DNA of 64,000 nt from Cymbidium sinense (lineage: Eukaryota > Streptophyta > Magnoliopsida > Asparagales > Orchidaceae), in contig CM038214.1 in the NCBI GenBank assembly GCA_021442155.1, positions 318,587,001 to 318,651,000 of the forward strand. Reading direction: 5' to 3'. The position numbers were made by a program, and so were the translations under genes. The notes under the pieces were generated by a model. The model was not told the origin of the DNA. It searched no databases and saw only the letters and a list, made by a program, of their open reading frames with translations. The stretch's first letter is position 1, and each line of letters begins with the position of its first letter. This document shows, piece by piece, positions 48,005 to 59,850 of the stretch.

Positions 48005-48994
48005 AACCCTAAATCCTAAAACCCAAAACCCTAAAACCGTAAACCCTAAACCCTAAACCCTAAACCCTAAGAAGCTAAAAACCTAAAACTAAACTAAATA
48101 AGACCAAACTTAAAATAAAATAAAATAATCAAATAAAATATAATTAAAACCAAAACTAAAACTTAAACATAAACCTAAACCTAAAAAGATAATACAAAAA
48201 TAAAACTAGACTAAAATAAAAATAAATATAAACCTAAACTAAACTAAAAAAATAAAAAACCTAAATAAAATAAAAACTAGACCTAAAATAAAATTAAAAT
48301 AAACCTAAAATAAAAACTAAATAAAAACCTAAATGTAAAAAAATAAACTTATAAATAAAACCTAAAATTAAATGAAAAAAACCTAAACCCTAAACTAAAA
48401 AAAAAACCTAAACCTAAAATAAAAATAAAACACACCAAAACCTAAACTAAAACAAACTAAACTTAAAATAAACTCAAACCTAAATCTAAACTTAAACTAA
48501 ATAAAATAAAATAAACTAAAAATAAACCTAAACTTAAACTAAAAAATAAAACCTAAATAAAAACCTAAACCTAAATCTAAAAATAAAAATAAAACCTAAA
48601 CCTAAAAAATAAAATAAAAATAAAACTCAACTAAAAAGTAAACCTAAACCTAAAAGATAAACAAAAATAAAAAACCTAAACTATACTAGATAATCATAAA
48701 ATAAATAGACTAAATAAACTAAATAAACCTAAACCTACCTATTTACTTAGTTTAAAAAAAACTCTAAATGCTAAATCCTAAACCCTAAACCCTAAACCCT
48801 AAAATTAATCCTAAACCATAAACCCTAAGCCTACAACCCTAAATCTTAAACCTTAAACCCTAAACCCTAAAATCCTAAACTTTAAATCCTAAACCCTAAA
48901 CCCTAAACCCTAAACCCTAAAACCCTAAACCCTAAAACCCTAAACCCTAAACCATAAAACCTAAAACCTACAACCCTATACCCTAATCCCTAAT
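48005..48994. repeat. Telomere-like / AT-rich satellite, block C3
   Basis: AT-rich part, second landmark at about 48625, GTTTACTTAG landmark at about 48743 (1350 bp after the previous), then heptamers until LINE-2 begins. No coding. Confidence 0.9.
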
Positions 48995-48995
48995 C

Positions 48996-50028
48996 ATTTT
49001 GATTTGGATTTCTCTCCTCAATATGCGAATTCATTTTGTTAACCATTAATTTATTTTTGTTGTGAGTGCTTTATTTGGTCATCCATTTCAAATTGATCAG
49101 GCAATGACTATGAAATTCATCCTTCAAGTATCCTTATTGAATTGATATTGGATATTACCAAGAAATGCCCCAAAGAAATTTGGTTTGGATCTAAAATTAT
49201 GGTTACATGTAAAGATTTGAATTTGAAAATTTGATCATCTTTTGTTCTCACGCAAAATCCAGGTATGATAATTGAATGTTTCATTCTTCATCCTCACCTA
49301 AAAAAAGAAAATCCTAAGAAACTGTTCTAACCCTAGGCTGACCACTGTTAAATATCAAAAAGCTACTTCAAAAAAAAGGATTTTTGAATGTTCCTAGTAA
49401 GGTTGTTTTACCTCTTACCTCTTTTGTGCAATTGAAGGCTTCTAATGTGGATAATAATAGTTTTTCTAAACTTTTGGATGACGATTCTATTTCCTCTGAT
49501 TCAATCTCTACATCCTTGTCGGCTTTGATTGATGAAAATGAAGCTTTAATTGAAAATATTAATGAGGATATTAATGTTATGCATCATTCAAATTCTATGG
49601 AGAATATGGTTTTGGTTCCTCATCATAATCAGGTTGCAAAACTTGATTCTAATTTTCAAGTTTAGGATGATTTAAATTCTCAAAAAGATTTGGTTTTGTC
49701 TAATAATTTGGGTATTGAAGAGGAAGGGTTGGGTGTTCACACTTTCCTTCTTAATATATATGTTTCTGCTCCCTCTCTTGCTATACCCGATGCTCATTTG
49801 CCTTTAAGAAACTCTAATGTCTTGGAAGAAGGAGAACTCACTTCTATACAGGAGACTTTTCCTAAATCTGTGACTAATGTTGCTAAATCCTTCTCGGATG
49901 ATGATTATATGGGAAAAGAAAATGGTTTCCAAACTTATCATGCTAATAAGAGAAAGAATGTTAAAAATTTCCCTCCCAAATTGTCAAAAAACACTACATT
50001 TGTTGCACCTCTCTCCTCTCTTAATTAA
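48996..50028 (+). pseudogene. LINE-2 ORF1 (gag-like, zinc-knuckle region) remnant
   Basis: The stretch DITKKCPKEIWFGSK (near 49150-49195), followed by a frameshifted region ending ECFILHPHLKK, corresponds to the end of the plant LINE ORF1 RNA-binding domain and its CCHC-type knuckle. Then come two Ser/Asn-rich open pieces, 49384-49665 and 49690-50028 (93 and 112 codons), separated by a single TAG in the same frame. They are low-complexity linkers without a known domain. Confidence 0.65.
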
Positions 50029-50059
50029 CCTTTTCACGACCCCATTTTATTTCCTTATG

Positions 50060-50784
50060 TTTAATTTTATTATTTGGAATGTTAGAGGGATTGGTACCCT
50101 CTCTATTCGTAACTGTATTAGAAATCTTTGTAGAATTCATATATTTCTTTACTTATTGTTCTAGAGTTTCTTATTCATGCTAATAAAATTAACCATGTTG
50201 CTAGAATGATCGATTTCAATAAATTTTTCTCTAATGTTAGGAATAAGATTTGATGTTTTTTGAGTAATTTTGTTGATGTTTCTATTCTTGATGATTTTCA
50301 ACAAGTAGTCAACACTAAAATCTCTTAGGGTGATTATTGTGTTTTGGGCTCTTTCATTTATGCATCTTGTAATAGATCTGGTAGAAATCTTCTTTGGGAT
50401 AATTTGAGGAATTTTGCTACATCTATCAATAAACCTTGGTTTGTTGGTGGGGATTTCAACATTATTTTATTCTCTTCTGAACAAAGTGGTGGTTGCTCTC
50501 CTAATATTCATTCCATGGAAGAATTTTCCAATATGATCCTTGATTGTATTTTAATTGGTATTGGTTTTAAGGGTTCTAATTATACTTGGCAAAACTCAGA
50601 CTTTGGCAAAAGGTTGGATCAATTATTTTTAATACTCATTGGAATACTCAATGGCCTATTTCTTCTATAGATCATTTAAGTGAACCTTGTCTAATCATGA
50701 TCCTCTTTTGGTTTCTATTAATGATAATTCTAATATATTAAAGAATTTCTCTTTCAGATTTTAACATGTGGATTCAGATATTAA
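50060..50784 (+). pseudogene. LINE-2 endonuclease remnant
   Basis: Begins with the characteristic NFIIWNVRGIG (about 50062-50095). The open piece 50344-50670 has GSFIYASCNRSGRNLLWDNL, FVGGDFNIILFSSE, and GFKGSNYTWQNSDFGKRLDQ. The terminal SDH-like motif is frameshifted. The N-terminal Asn and the GGDFN motif are kept; the frame breaks between 50160 and 50340 make it inactive. The LTR insertion cuts it just after MWI-equivalent sequence. Confidence 0.82.
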
Positions 50785-51560
50785 TGTTGACCTCATTTTT
50801 GGAGTGAGTTCTCAACCTCGTCTTCTTAGACCTAGGGATCTTATAGACACTAAGACTTCCTTAGCTATAAGACACTTCTAGTGATTAGGTGAACAGTTAA
50901 CCTAAACCTAAAGACATAGAAGGGTTAATCATAGGATTAGACTATGCCTTAGGAATTAAGGAGACTCACCTACTCCATAGCCTAAATCTGAACTGTGTTC
51001 ACCTTCTCAAACCAAACCTCAAATTCAATTCAAATATGAAAATCCAAATTCAAATCCAAATCAAATGATTGAAGCCCATGATTGAATCAAAATCAAAATC
51101 CTTCCTAAGACCTATGATTTATCTTATGGACTTAGCCTAAGCCAAATCCAAATCAATCCAAATATAATTGGTTTTCTCAAAGAACATTTCAACCCTTCAA
51201 TCAATTTATCAAATTCAAACTCAAACTCAACTTCAAATCATGATCCAAACCTAAATCCAAATCAAATCAAATCCAAATCCAAACCCTTAAGCCAATTTCA
51301 TGGACTTAGCCAAGTTCTACCTAAAACCAATCAATCCTTCAATCATCATTCAAAGTTCTACCTAAAATCACAATCAAAACCATCAAGTAAATCATTCATA
51401 TTAGAATTCAAAATCAAATGAAATTTTAGTCAAGTTTAAGCCTAAATTAATTCAAATCATGATTTGAATGGTATGTCACTAATATATAAAAAAATGATAA
51501 TAACAAATAACAAATTTTAATTTAACATACACAACCCATTTGAAATCTAAAATGAACTAC

Positions 51561-51563
<3 letters not shown>

Positions 51564-51616
<53 letters not shown>
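51564..51616. repeat. (GA)n microsatellite
   Basis: About 26 GA dinucleotides with one AAAG interruption at the right end. It is complementary to the (CT)n run 420 bp downstream. Confidence 0.97.
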
Positions 51617-52029
51617 TTTAAACCAATTCTAAACATCAAACAAAATTTATGCAGAATTAAATCAAAATAAAACTATAAATAAATGTTATATATACTATAT
51701 TAACCATGAAATCAAAATAATTAATTTATCAAATTATGAATCCATATTATGAATAATTATTAATCATAATTAAAATTATCTTATTTTATACACATAACTT
51801 ATAAATTTTCATTCAATTATTTACTATAGGTATTAAAATTATGTAAAAATTTTTAAATCATTTATTTAAAAAAAATCAGGTTTCACCAAATTTTTTTTAA
51901 AAAAGTGAAAAAGACAAAACTATTAAATGACATACTCCTTGCTAATTTATGTGATCATGACAACATATATAAAATGCAAAAAAAAATAAAAGATAGAACG
52001 TGGGAGAAGTTGGGGCATGTAAGACAAAG

Positions 52030-52035
<6 letters not shown>

Positions 52036-52068
<33 letters not shown>
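52036..52068. repeat. (CT)n microsatellite
   Basis: About 16 uninterrupted CT dinucleotides; the reading frames that run through it are artefacts. Confidence 0.97.
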
Positions 52069-52069
<1 letters not shown>

Positions 52070-52495
52070 GCAGAAAACATGACACACTAAAAAACAAAAA
52101 AATAAAAAATGAGGCCCCTTCAGGCAAGAGAAGCCAAAACCCTCTCATTCCTACTTCACTTGAGAGTGGCTCTCCCATCCCAGTTGACCCTAAAAAAAAT
52201 AAAAAATAAAAAATATCTTTGAGCAACACTCCTCTGCTGGATGCAAAGCTTCAAAGCAAACTCTCCCTCACGTCCATCTCTTCCTCTCAACCAAGCAAAG
52301 CCTAGCTGACCCAAGCAGCATCCATGCCTCCCTCTTCCTCCAGCAGGTGACCTCTCTTACCTCACTTTCTCCAAAATTGAGACACACAGTAGCATGCAGC
52401 AGGTAGCTGATCAAAACTTTTTTGATCCCAACTAGGCCCCATAAATTTGGCTACCTGTAGAAAGCACATGAGACATCCCATGAATTTTATATTGA

Positions 52496-52862
52496 TTGAT
52501 CGAACCATGCCACTCGCATAGCCTAGCTACTAGTGAACTCTCCCTCTATGCCTCCATCATCTTTCATAAAGATCATGACTTGCTAGCCCCAATAGTTGGT
52601 CCCATTCTTCATCACTTCTCCCATTGCATCACTAGTCATAGAAGAACCCCTTCAAAGGTCTCCGCTGGATGGTTCTCTAGATTTAGCATGAAGAAGAAAT
52701 CCCTACCTAAAATTATCAAGGCCAGTGATATGGTCCTCCACGAGCCCGTCTTTGAGGTCTCCTTGGAGGAGATCAGATGGAAGAAGATCCAAAAGTTCAT
52801 AGATGACATGATTTATGCAAGGCTCTGTCACCTCACGCTCCATAGATTGGTATTCCTTTTAG
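52496..52862 (+). pseudogene. Peptide deformylase 1A fragment, N-terminal part
   Basis: The frame shows SAGWFSRFSMKKKSLPKIIKA, then DMVLHEPVFEVSLEEIRWKK and IQKFIDDMI. This matches the mature N-terminus of plant organellar peptide deformylase type 1A, which removes the formyl group from nascent proteins in mitochondria and chloroplasts. The GLAAPQ substrate-binding motif should follow; only a degraded trace and a QIGIP-like codon string (RLVFLL in the open frame) remain before the sequence switches to an unrelated gene at about 52863. A transit-peptide-like Ser/His-rich leader precedes it. Confidence 0.82.
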
Positions 52863-53091
52863 GAAAATGACCTGAATGGCCATGGAATAGGTGCAAGTAT
52901 TGATGCAAATAGTATGCTAGGATTTAATTTCCTTGAAAGCCATCCTCAATGATTTGTACAGAAATTCCAAATCACAGGCACTATCGATAGCTCCTAGAGG
53001 GTTCTTTAATGATCCATAGTGGTATGCTCAGCTTCTAGAGGCTTTTGAACCTAATGTTCTCAATGCCCTAACATATCATATATATAATGTG
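52863..53091 (+). pseudogene. GH79 heparanase-like fragment lodged inside the peptide deformylase copy
   Basis: Translating across one frameshift gives NDLNGHGIGASIDA and then LNDLYRNSKSQALSIAPRGF, FNDP*WYAQLLEAFEPNVLN and [10 protein letters not shown]. These match plant heparanase-like (glycosyl hydrolase 79) proteins, secreted enzymes that cut glucuronic acid-containing polysaccharides. The segment begins at the GNE motif holding the acid/base Glu, here reading as Asp, and ends at HIYN.G. It has a stop and a frameshift. Only about 75 of more than 500 residues are present. Confidence 0.8.
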
Positions 53092-53491
53092 GGTAAAGAT
53101 TATTATTCTTGAAGACACAAAGGAATACATTAGCTATGCTCTTAAGAGTGAAACAGATGCACAAGACCATCGACCTTTTAATCTCCAAGTAATAATTAAT
53201 CCAGAACTTCAGAAGAAGGGAAGCAAAATAGCTTTGTTCTTTGAAAGATGTTTAAGCGTTGATGGATTTAGAGCTATGGTAGAGCAGCATCTACAAGTGA
53301 AGGTCACAAGTCACGATCATTTTGGTCAACCTATCAAAATTGCTGCTTCTGGATGGATGGCTCACATATTACAACATGAGTTTGATCATCTAAATGAGAC
53401 TATATATGTGGATAAGATTCTAAGAACATTTAGAAAAGTCAAGATTTTAGATTTGCCTCTTCTAGTAGGATGCCCAAAGCAGTGTCTATGA
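53092..53491 (+). pseudogene. Peptide deformylase 1A fragment, C-terminal part
   Basis: Open to the TGA at 53489 and beginning [14 protein letters not shown]. It has [18 protein letters not shown], then [16 protein letters not shown] (motif 2; the EGCLS Gly is Arg, Cys kept, 53243-53257), [19 protein letters not shown] with the metal-binding HEFDH intact (53375-53389), and [13 protein letters not shown]. The codon after the GH79 piece continues the protein exactly where the N-terminal part stopped. Missing motif 1 and the altered motif 2 make activity unlikely. Intronless appearance suggests a processed copy. Confidence 0.88.
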
Positions 53492-53569
53492 ACAAGTGAG
53501 GAGGAAGCAACCATAGGAGCAAAGAAAAGAATGCTAACTAAAGTATTGATTTGACCCAACACTCAATAG

Positions 53570-53594
53570 GGCTTCATTTCTTCCAAATGAAGCC
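53570..53594 (+). other. Conserved LTR hairpin, solo-LTR copy
   Basis: GGCTTCATTT, loop CTTCC, AAATGAAGCC: a perfect 10-bp stem at the position matching 11009-11031 and 32780-32802. It marks where LTR homology resumes after the foreign segment. Confidence 0.6.
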
Positions 53595-55361
53595 ACCTCT
53601 TGGTCGGAATCCACGGACATTAGCTATGAGCTATAATTTTAAATGCTTAGAAAGCCTGGGGATCTCATGTTTGATGTGTTGAATGCAGCATCGTTAGATC
53701 CAACCTTTAGAGCTGCACTTTACTCTTTAATTTTCGAGAGTTTAGACAAAAAGTAAGACCATTCATTTTATTTGTTTGAAGTGAATAGTTTTGATTAGCC
53801 AAATGGTGTAGTGATTTGATTGCACCTATCAAGCCATGATTAACTCAAGAGCCATTTGATCTTTGATTGAATGATCACGATTAATCTAATATTTTATTTA
53901 TTATTAAATTCAATCAAATCTAAAAAAAGAGTTAATCAATCTTTAGAATAAAAAAAGAAAGAAATAATATGTGATCAAACAAAATCCAAAAAATGTACAA
54001 ATTAAATTATCATAAAATTTAAGTAAAACTTTGTATAAAAAGATTAACGAACCAATAACATTATAAATATTATAATCAAATATAAAAGTTATTTGAACAC
54101 AATTTATTAATGTCAATTATAAAAATCAATTCAATCCCTGTTATTATAGTTGATCTTAAAAGTCAAAAAATAAAATTTAGTTATGAGACATATCAATTAT
54201 AATTAATTTAACTATTAATTACAATTAACTAAGCTTTATTTGATTAGTTATTCATATAAAATATTGGAGGAAAATGATTAGGACTTCTTTCCTAATTGTT
54301 TCTAATTTATTTCATTAAGAGAGGGATTTATGGAATAGGATTTCCCAACCCATTCCTTAAATCCATTTCATTTGGAGGATAATTAAACAATCTGGCATAT
54401 TAATTAAGAGAAATTGATTAATTAATTAGTGATTTCATTAATCAAATTAAAATTACAATCATATCTGATCTTCATTAATTAATTCATGGGTAGATCTTTT
54501 AGGTGTTTAATAGCCTAAAGAGAGTTAATCAAATTATGCTTTACCCATATGTGTGGGAAAATCATAAAAGTAATTAATTAAGTTTTTTATTCTAATTAAT
54601 CAATAATTGTGAGCTAATTTCATTAGGCCCTTTCATTTCTTAGGATCATTGCAAGTTATTTTCCATGCATATTATGTTGGCTCATAATTATTTAATTAAT
54701 TACTTTAAGGTAACATAAGTAAGGGTTAATTAGTTGATTTAATGCATATTATAGCCTAATTAATCCATAAAATCCACTTTTTTTACATTTTATTAAACCA
54801 AATCAATTCACAAACATGGGAATGGATCAAGCAAACTTTCCTTCATTTCATTAAATCAAATTGAAACATAAAAGTTAAAAGTGACATAAGAAACTTTAGT
54901 TTCCTATAATGATTTTATTTGATATGATTGTCCTTAGGAATTAATTTAATTGAACTAAATCATGTGTTTATGTTTAGTTATTCTTCTCCAATCATATTAA
55001 ATGTTGTATGTCATTTGATTCATGCATTCATCTTTTGCAAAATTAACAAATCAAATGGTTCCCTTTATGTCTAGCTTGCATGTGTTGATCTAATTTAATA
55101 TATGTGGCTATTATCACTATTAAATAAAAGTTATTTTCAAAATTTTATAAGTCAACTACAATATTTGGAGTGATAATAGTTATAAATATTTATAAGCTTG
55201 CATGTGTTTATGGCTTAGAACATGTGATATGGAGTTCTCTTTCTTTAATCTATATGGATTTACATAAAGTTTGAATGTTAACAAGTGTATAGTCCATCTG
55301 AAAAGGACACAACATTTGTTTGAATTCATTCCTATGTATTTCTAAGTTAGAATTTAGAAAG

Positions 55362-55877
55362 AACTTTAGTTCACATGTATAAATAATTCAATTGAAAGAA
55401 ATACAACTTTTGCATGATTTTCCATTCTTGTAGTCACTTGTACATTCATGTGTATTCAAGAATAGTGGGTATATCTAGTCTGGACATTCTAGGGATGTAA
55501 GACTTTAAGTAGCCCCAAGGAGGTCTTTACCTCACTCCCTTGGTTTAACAATGGCGAAGTATCCGCTTAAAACTTTTATACACTTTTATGTGCATTTAGC
55601 TAATGAATGAAAATCTCCTTTTCAACTTTAGCTCACATGTATAAATAATTCAATTTAAAGAAATACAACGTTTTCATTATTTTCCATTCTTGTAGTCATT
55701 TGTACATTCTTATGTATTCAAGAATAGTGGGTATATCTAATCTGGACAATCCAGGGATGCGAAGCTTTAAGTAGCCCCAAGGAGGTCCTTACCTCATTCC
55801 CCTAGTTTAACAATGGCTGCTTAAAACTTTTATACACTTGTATGTGCATTTAGCTAATGAATAAAAATCTCCTTTTC
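55362..55877 (+). repeat. 262-bp tandem duplication inside the solo LTR
   Basis: Two adjacent copies start AACTTTAG at 55362 and 55624. Both carry the AGTGGGTATATCTA and TTTAAGTAGCCCCAAGG blocks that occur once in each LTR of the large element (near 13075-13130 and 34855-34910). The copies differ by scattered substitutions and a short deletion. Confidence 0.88.
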
Positions 55878-58800
55878 TACAAATATACACATCTATCTTA
55901 ATCATCTAAGTGTGCTAAAACATATTGTATGTTTAGGTATATTTAGGATTAATATCATATGCATGTTACATGTGATGGAATGGAATGATTGAACATATGT
56001 CATGTGATAGTAATTTAATTGAATTAATCTTAAGATGTTTTCAAATTAAATAAGATTATTTAAAGTGAGCCTAAACTTAGGATTAAGTTAAAATGTGTAA
56101 TAATCCATTCATTAATGAGAACTAAATCAAATTTTGAAAGTGGCTTATGTAAGGATGAAAGGGGCAATCTTGTTTTCTCTTTATAACACTTAGTTGCTAA
56201 GTGCAATCAAATGAAACAAAAGAAAACACAAATTAAAATTCTCCAATCAATTAAATAACTTCAAGTAAAATTAACCCTTCATGTTAAATTAAATCTTTCT
56301 ATATTTAGAGAACTACAACTCTAATGCCTAGCAAGACATACCACACAAGCCTTAACACACACATTATAATTAAGTTACTACTTCTAGCTTTATGTTAGGG
56401 TGATGCTTGGTATGATGTATATTGGTTTGTGATGTATTATTGTAGACTAGATCTTAGTATGATGTAGACTAGATGTGATTAAATTAATGCTATATTTTAC
56501 ATGCAATTATGCTAAGGCTTTAAACAAGTCGCTTAATCTAAGCATAATCCAAGTTAACAACTGGTCCCATGTGCTAAGTCCAAGTCCATGATATAACTAC
56601 TTGGATTGTATATGTTTAACTAACCTCTATTTTGCAGTGTAGTTAGATTTACTTTTCCCATTCATAATGTAATTTTGCAATTAGGAATTAGGATTAGTGC
56701 TATGGGGATAATATGGATGAGCATTGGTTAGAAGGCTTTTGTCTTGGGAGGCCATGCTTTTTGAAGTGGAGCAAATCAAATCAAAGGAAAGAAATGAAGA
56801 CATGATGAATGAAGAATGAAGACCCCATAAGATTCATTCATTTTAAATTATAATTATTATTTTATAATTTTATTGTATAATGTAGAGCTCTACCCATCTT
56901 TTTTTTAATGGTATACCAGCATCATCCTTTTATTCTTGCAAGTTGTAGAAATTGCTTGATTTGTTTAGATTTGTACTAGAAATGGCATGCTTTTCTTAGT
57001 TTCTTAAATGATTGGTGTTTGAATGTGTGGCCTAGATGTGATTAGGCTCTTAGGAAAAAATAAATCTTTTACCCAACTACAACTCATAATTAAAGTTTTA
57101 AATAATTCATAACATCGCATAAAGCCTAGGCATTAAATCAAGATAATTAAAAGATTTAGCAAACCCCTTAGTCAATGTTGTTTGTCTCACATCATGCATG
57201 CATATTGCTTCACTCTTGCTAAGAGAGGGTTTCCATCCTTGCACGATAGAGGAAAACTTGACCTTTGAGGGCCTCCTCTGTAGAGGAAAACACCTCTTTC
57301 CTGTTGATTTATCCAATAATCTAACTTCATCATGCATATAGGCATACAAAATCCCAATACTTTTATCAAAATGAAGTGTCCAAAATCAAATAAATTTTGA
57401 AAAGATTTGCATTTGTAGATTAAATCATTAGTCATACCACTCATGCTCTAGTCTCTTAGGGAGTGAGTATAAGGACTTTGGTCTCTTTCTAAATTAATAA
57501 CATCCCAATAATCTTACAAATGCATAAGAATTACCTACATGGTTTTAAAATCATAAGAGGAGTTAGTTGGTGGCCACTCTAGGCAATTATAAGCCTAGCA
57601 GTTGGGTGGTTTATTCTCTCTTGTGGAGGTAAACCTTATGCCCATTTTTGCTTAAACCTAGATCGTGCTTTGGCTTATGCCAAAGCTCCCTAGATATAGG
57701 GTCTCAGGTTGTTGTTTCCTTCGGCTACTAGCATAAATCCTCCTGTTTTCCACAACCTTGTATTGTTTGATTGTAAGTCCCATTTATAATAAAATGTAAA
57801 CTTCAATAAAATTAATCTCTTCAACGCCAAACATATAAAGCCCAACCATAGGATAGATTGAATGTTAACTAGGCTTAATATCATGAGCATTTCCTACTCA
57901 TTCTTTTGGCTTCATAATAAGTCTTCCTTAACAATCCTAATTGATTTCCTATATGAATAATCCTTTGATAGTCTAGCTTGAAATCTTCCGCACTTTAATT
58001 TCTACTTTAATCGAGTATTCCAAGGAATTCCCATTCCTTAAGATGTAATTAACTGGGGGTCCCGCCCATAGGAAACTTAATGAACTCAGCTTAAAATAAA
58101 CCATACTTTACTTTTCCATGTAAAGTAAGGGAAAGATCTCTGGTATATTCGAAGACCCATCATGCCTTATTATTAGGTGATTAAGTACATTATAGGGTGA
58201 TGATTTATATCATTCAAGGTAGTGCATCATTCCTTAATTTTGTACTTGATAACTTCCATAAGTACTCCCTAAGATCTATGTGGTGTCCCACATCTCAAAA
58301 AGAAACACCATAATTAATTTTTTAATGTTTTGGCTAACAATTGGAAAGCTCCTATACTTCCTGATAATTTGATTAGGGGGATGAATAGGCTCTAGTTTAA
58401 ATAGAAATGATTAAAACAAAATTTGGTTTGGTGGAATAACTTTTGTTTTAAAAATCTTTTACTAATATCAAGGATATGAAAATTTTGGTTTATGATCTTG
58501 AAGTTTTTATTATGATGAAACCTTCCAAGATTATGGACTTGAATGAGGCAAAGGATAAACAAAATATGGAAGAAGGCATAAAAAATGCTAGTAAATGGAT
58601 TAGCATACGTATATAGATGACATGCTTTAGTTAAAAAGAGAGCTTTAAATAATATTCAAAAATTTAAAATGGAGATTGGATTACGAAGAATAATGATATT
58701 AAGGATTCGGTTATTAATTTTTTTTGAAATATGCTTAATAAGAGTTTCTCTTATGAATCTATTTCGAAATTGTACTAGATTCCTTCTACTATTACCAATG

Positions 58801-58889
58801 ATGAAAATATTTTTCTTACTATTTTTCCTAATGAAGATGAAAATTTTAAGGTTCTTAATAGCATGAGCATAGATTCTATTGCTGGACCA

Positions 58890-59850
58890 GAGGGTTTCAC
58901 TACTTAATCTTTTCAAAAATGTTAGTTTATTATTAAAAATGATTTGATTGATGTTGTGGTTGATTTATTTAATGGTAATCCTTTTCTTAGATATTTTTTT
59001 AGCACTTCTATTGTTCTCATACTTAAGAAAGAAAATCTGAACTATTGGAGTGAGTTTAGACCTATTAGTCTTTGCAACTTCTTCAATAAGCTAATTTCCA
59101 AACTATTGTCACGCTTAGTCCTCTTCTTCATAAGATTATCTCTCTCAAACCAAATTTGTTAGAGGTAGATCTATTTCTTATAATATTTTACTTTCCTAAG
59201 AATTAATTTATGATTTAGATGTTAAGACTAGAGGTGGATACATTCCTTTCAAATTATATATTAACAAAGATTTTGATAATATCTTTTGGGATTTCCCTTT
59301 TCATATTTTGAATTTATTTGGGTTTTCTAATAAATTTATTTTTTCTATTAAAAACTGAATTAATAATACCTTATTTTTTATTTTGCTTAATGGGGAAGCT
59401 TTGAGTTTCTTTCCTTCCTCCCATGGCTTAAGACAATGGAATCCTTTATCTCTTGCTTTATTTATCATTACTATTCAATTCTTATCTAGTCGAGGAGCAT
59501 CAATGAGTTATTCTTAAATAATCCTAATATGTATTACAGAACTATTGGTGGTCTTCTTGTTTCCCATTTAAGCTATGTGGATGATTTTATTATTTTTTAC
59601 AATGCTTATGTTCATCATATGAAGAATCTTAAGAATTTTTTGACTACATTTGGTAGAGAAAGTGGTCTTACTATCAATGATAACAAAAGTTATTTTATTA
59701 CTTCTTCAAGTATCTCCAATAATAAAATCAATCACATTCTGCATGTTACTAATTTTGAACATCAAAATTTACCTCTTAAGTACTTGGGTGCTCCTCTTTT
59801 CAAAGGTCCAAAATTATCCCATATTTTATGATTTAATTCAAAAAAAATTT
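58890..59850 (+). pseudogene. LINE-2 reverse transcriptase remnant
   Basis: The piece 58944-59162 has KKENLNYWSEFRPISLCNFF and NKLISKLLSRLV. After frameshifts, 59529-59831 has YRTIGGLLVSHLSYVDDFII with the catalytic YVDD at 59574-59585 (LINE-1 has FADD here), followed by FGRESGLTINDNKSYFIT and LPLKYLGAPLFKGPKL. Stops and frameshifts are frequent between 59160 and 59530. Confidence 0.87.

Larger units (their letters stand above)
48995..50784 (+). mobile_element. LINE-2, first segment (ORF1 and endonuclease)
   Basis: Starts abruptly after CCCTAATCCCTAATC and carries the ORF1 C-terminal half and the endonuclease. It overlaps LINE-1 from 50330, where the two are closely similar, so they belong to one family. 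It ends at 50784, where the solo LTR begins, and resumes at 58340. Its 5' end is truncated within ORF1. Confidence 0.88.
51480..53545 (+). other. Foreign segment inside the solo LTR, carrying captured gene pieces
   Basis: About 2 kb that has no counterpart in the other two LTRs and takes the place of their TTGAC-rich part. It contains AT-rich sequence with a (GA)n run, a (CT)n run, a 400-bp stretch without recognised content (about 52090-52495), and a chimeric retrocopy (52496-53491). Boundaries are approximate. I see no terminal inverted repeats that would assign it to a DNA transposon. Confidence 0.65.
50785..58339 (+). repeat. Solo LTR of the giant-LTR Ty3 family (7555 bp)
   Basis: Begins TGTTGACCTCATTTTTGG and ends GGCTAACA, matching both LTRs of the large element, and is collinear with them at 50785-51480 and from about 53545 to 58339. 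No internal region accompanies it, and LINE-2 coding resumes directly after it, so it is a recombined or otherwise reduced insertion. The expected 5-bp duplication is poor (ATTAA before, ATTGG after), and about 30 bp of LINE seems lost at the junction. Its middle third is replaced by foreign sequence. Confidence 0.82.

Noticed and set aside
47749..48019. Small functional glycine-rich protein gene (89 codons open)
   Set aside because: It lacks the RRM core, shares its truncation with two broken copies, and its last codons read into satellite.
51942..52229. Frames through the (CT)n and (GA)n runs
   Set aside because: They are produced by dinucleotide repeats and have no coding support.
52496..53491. 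Working peptide deformylase gene
   Set aside because: GLAAPQ motif lost, EGCLS Gly changed to Arg, and an unrelated GH79 piece splits the coding sequence.
51480..53890. Helitron as carrier of the captured gene pieces
   Set aside because: A TC-like start near 51476 and a CTAA before T near 53887 exist, but the left flanking base is G, the 3' hairpin is weak, and LTR homology resumes before the putative 3' end.
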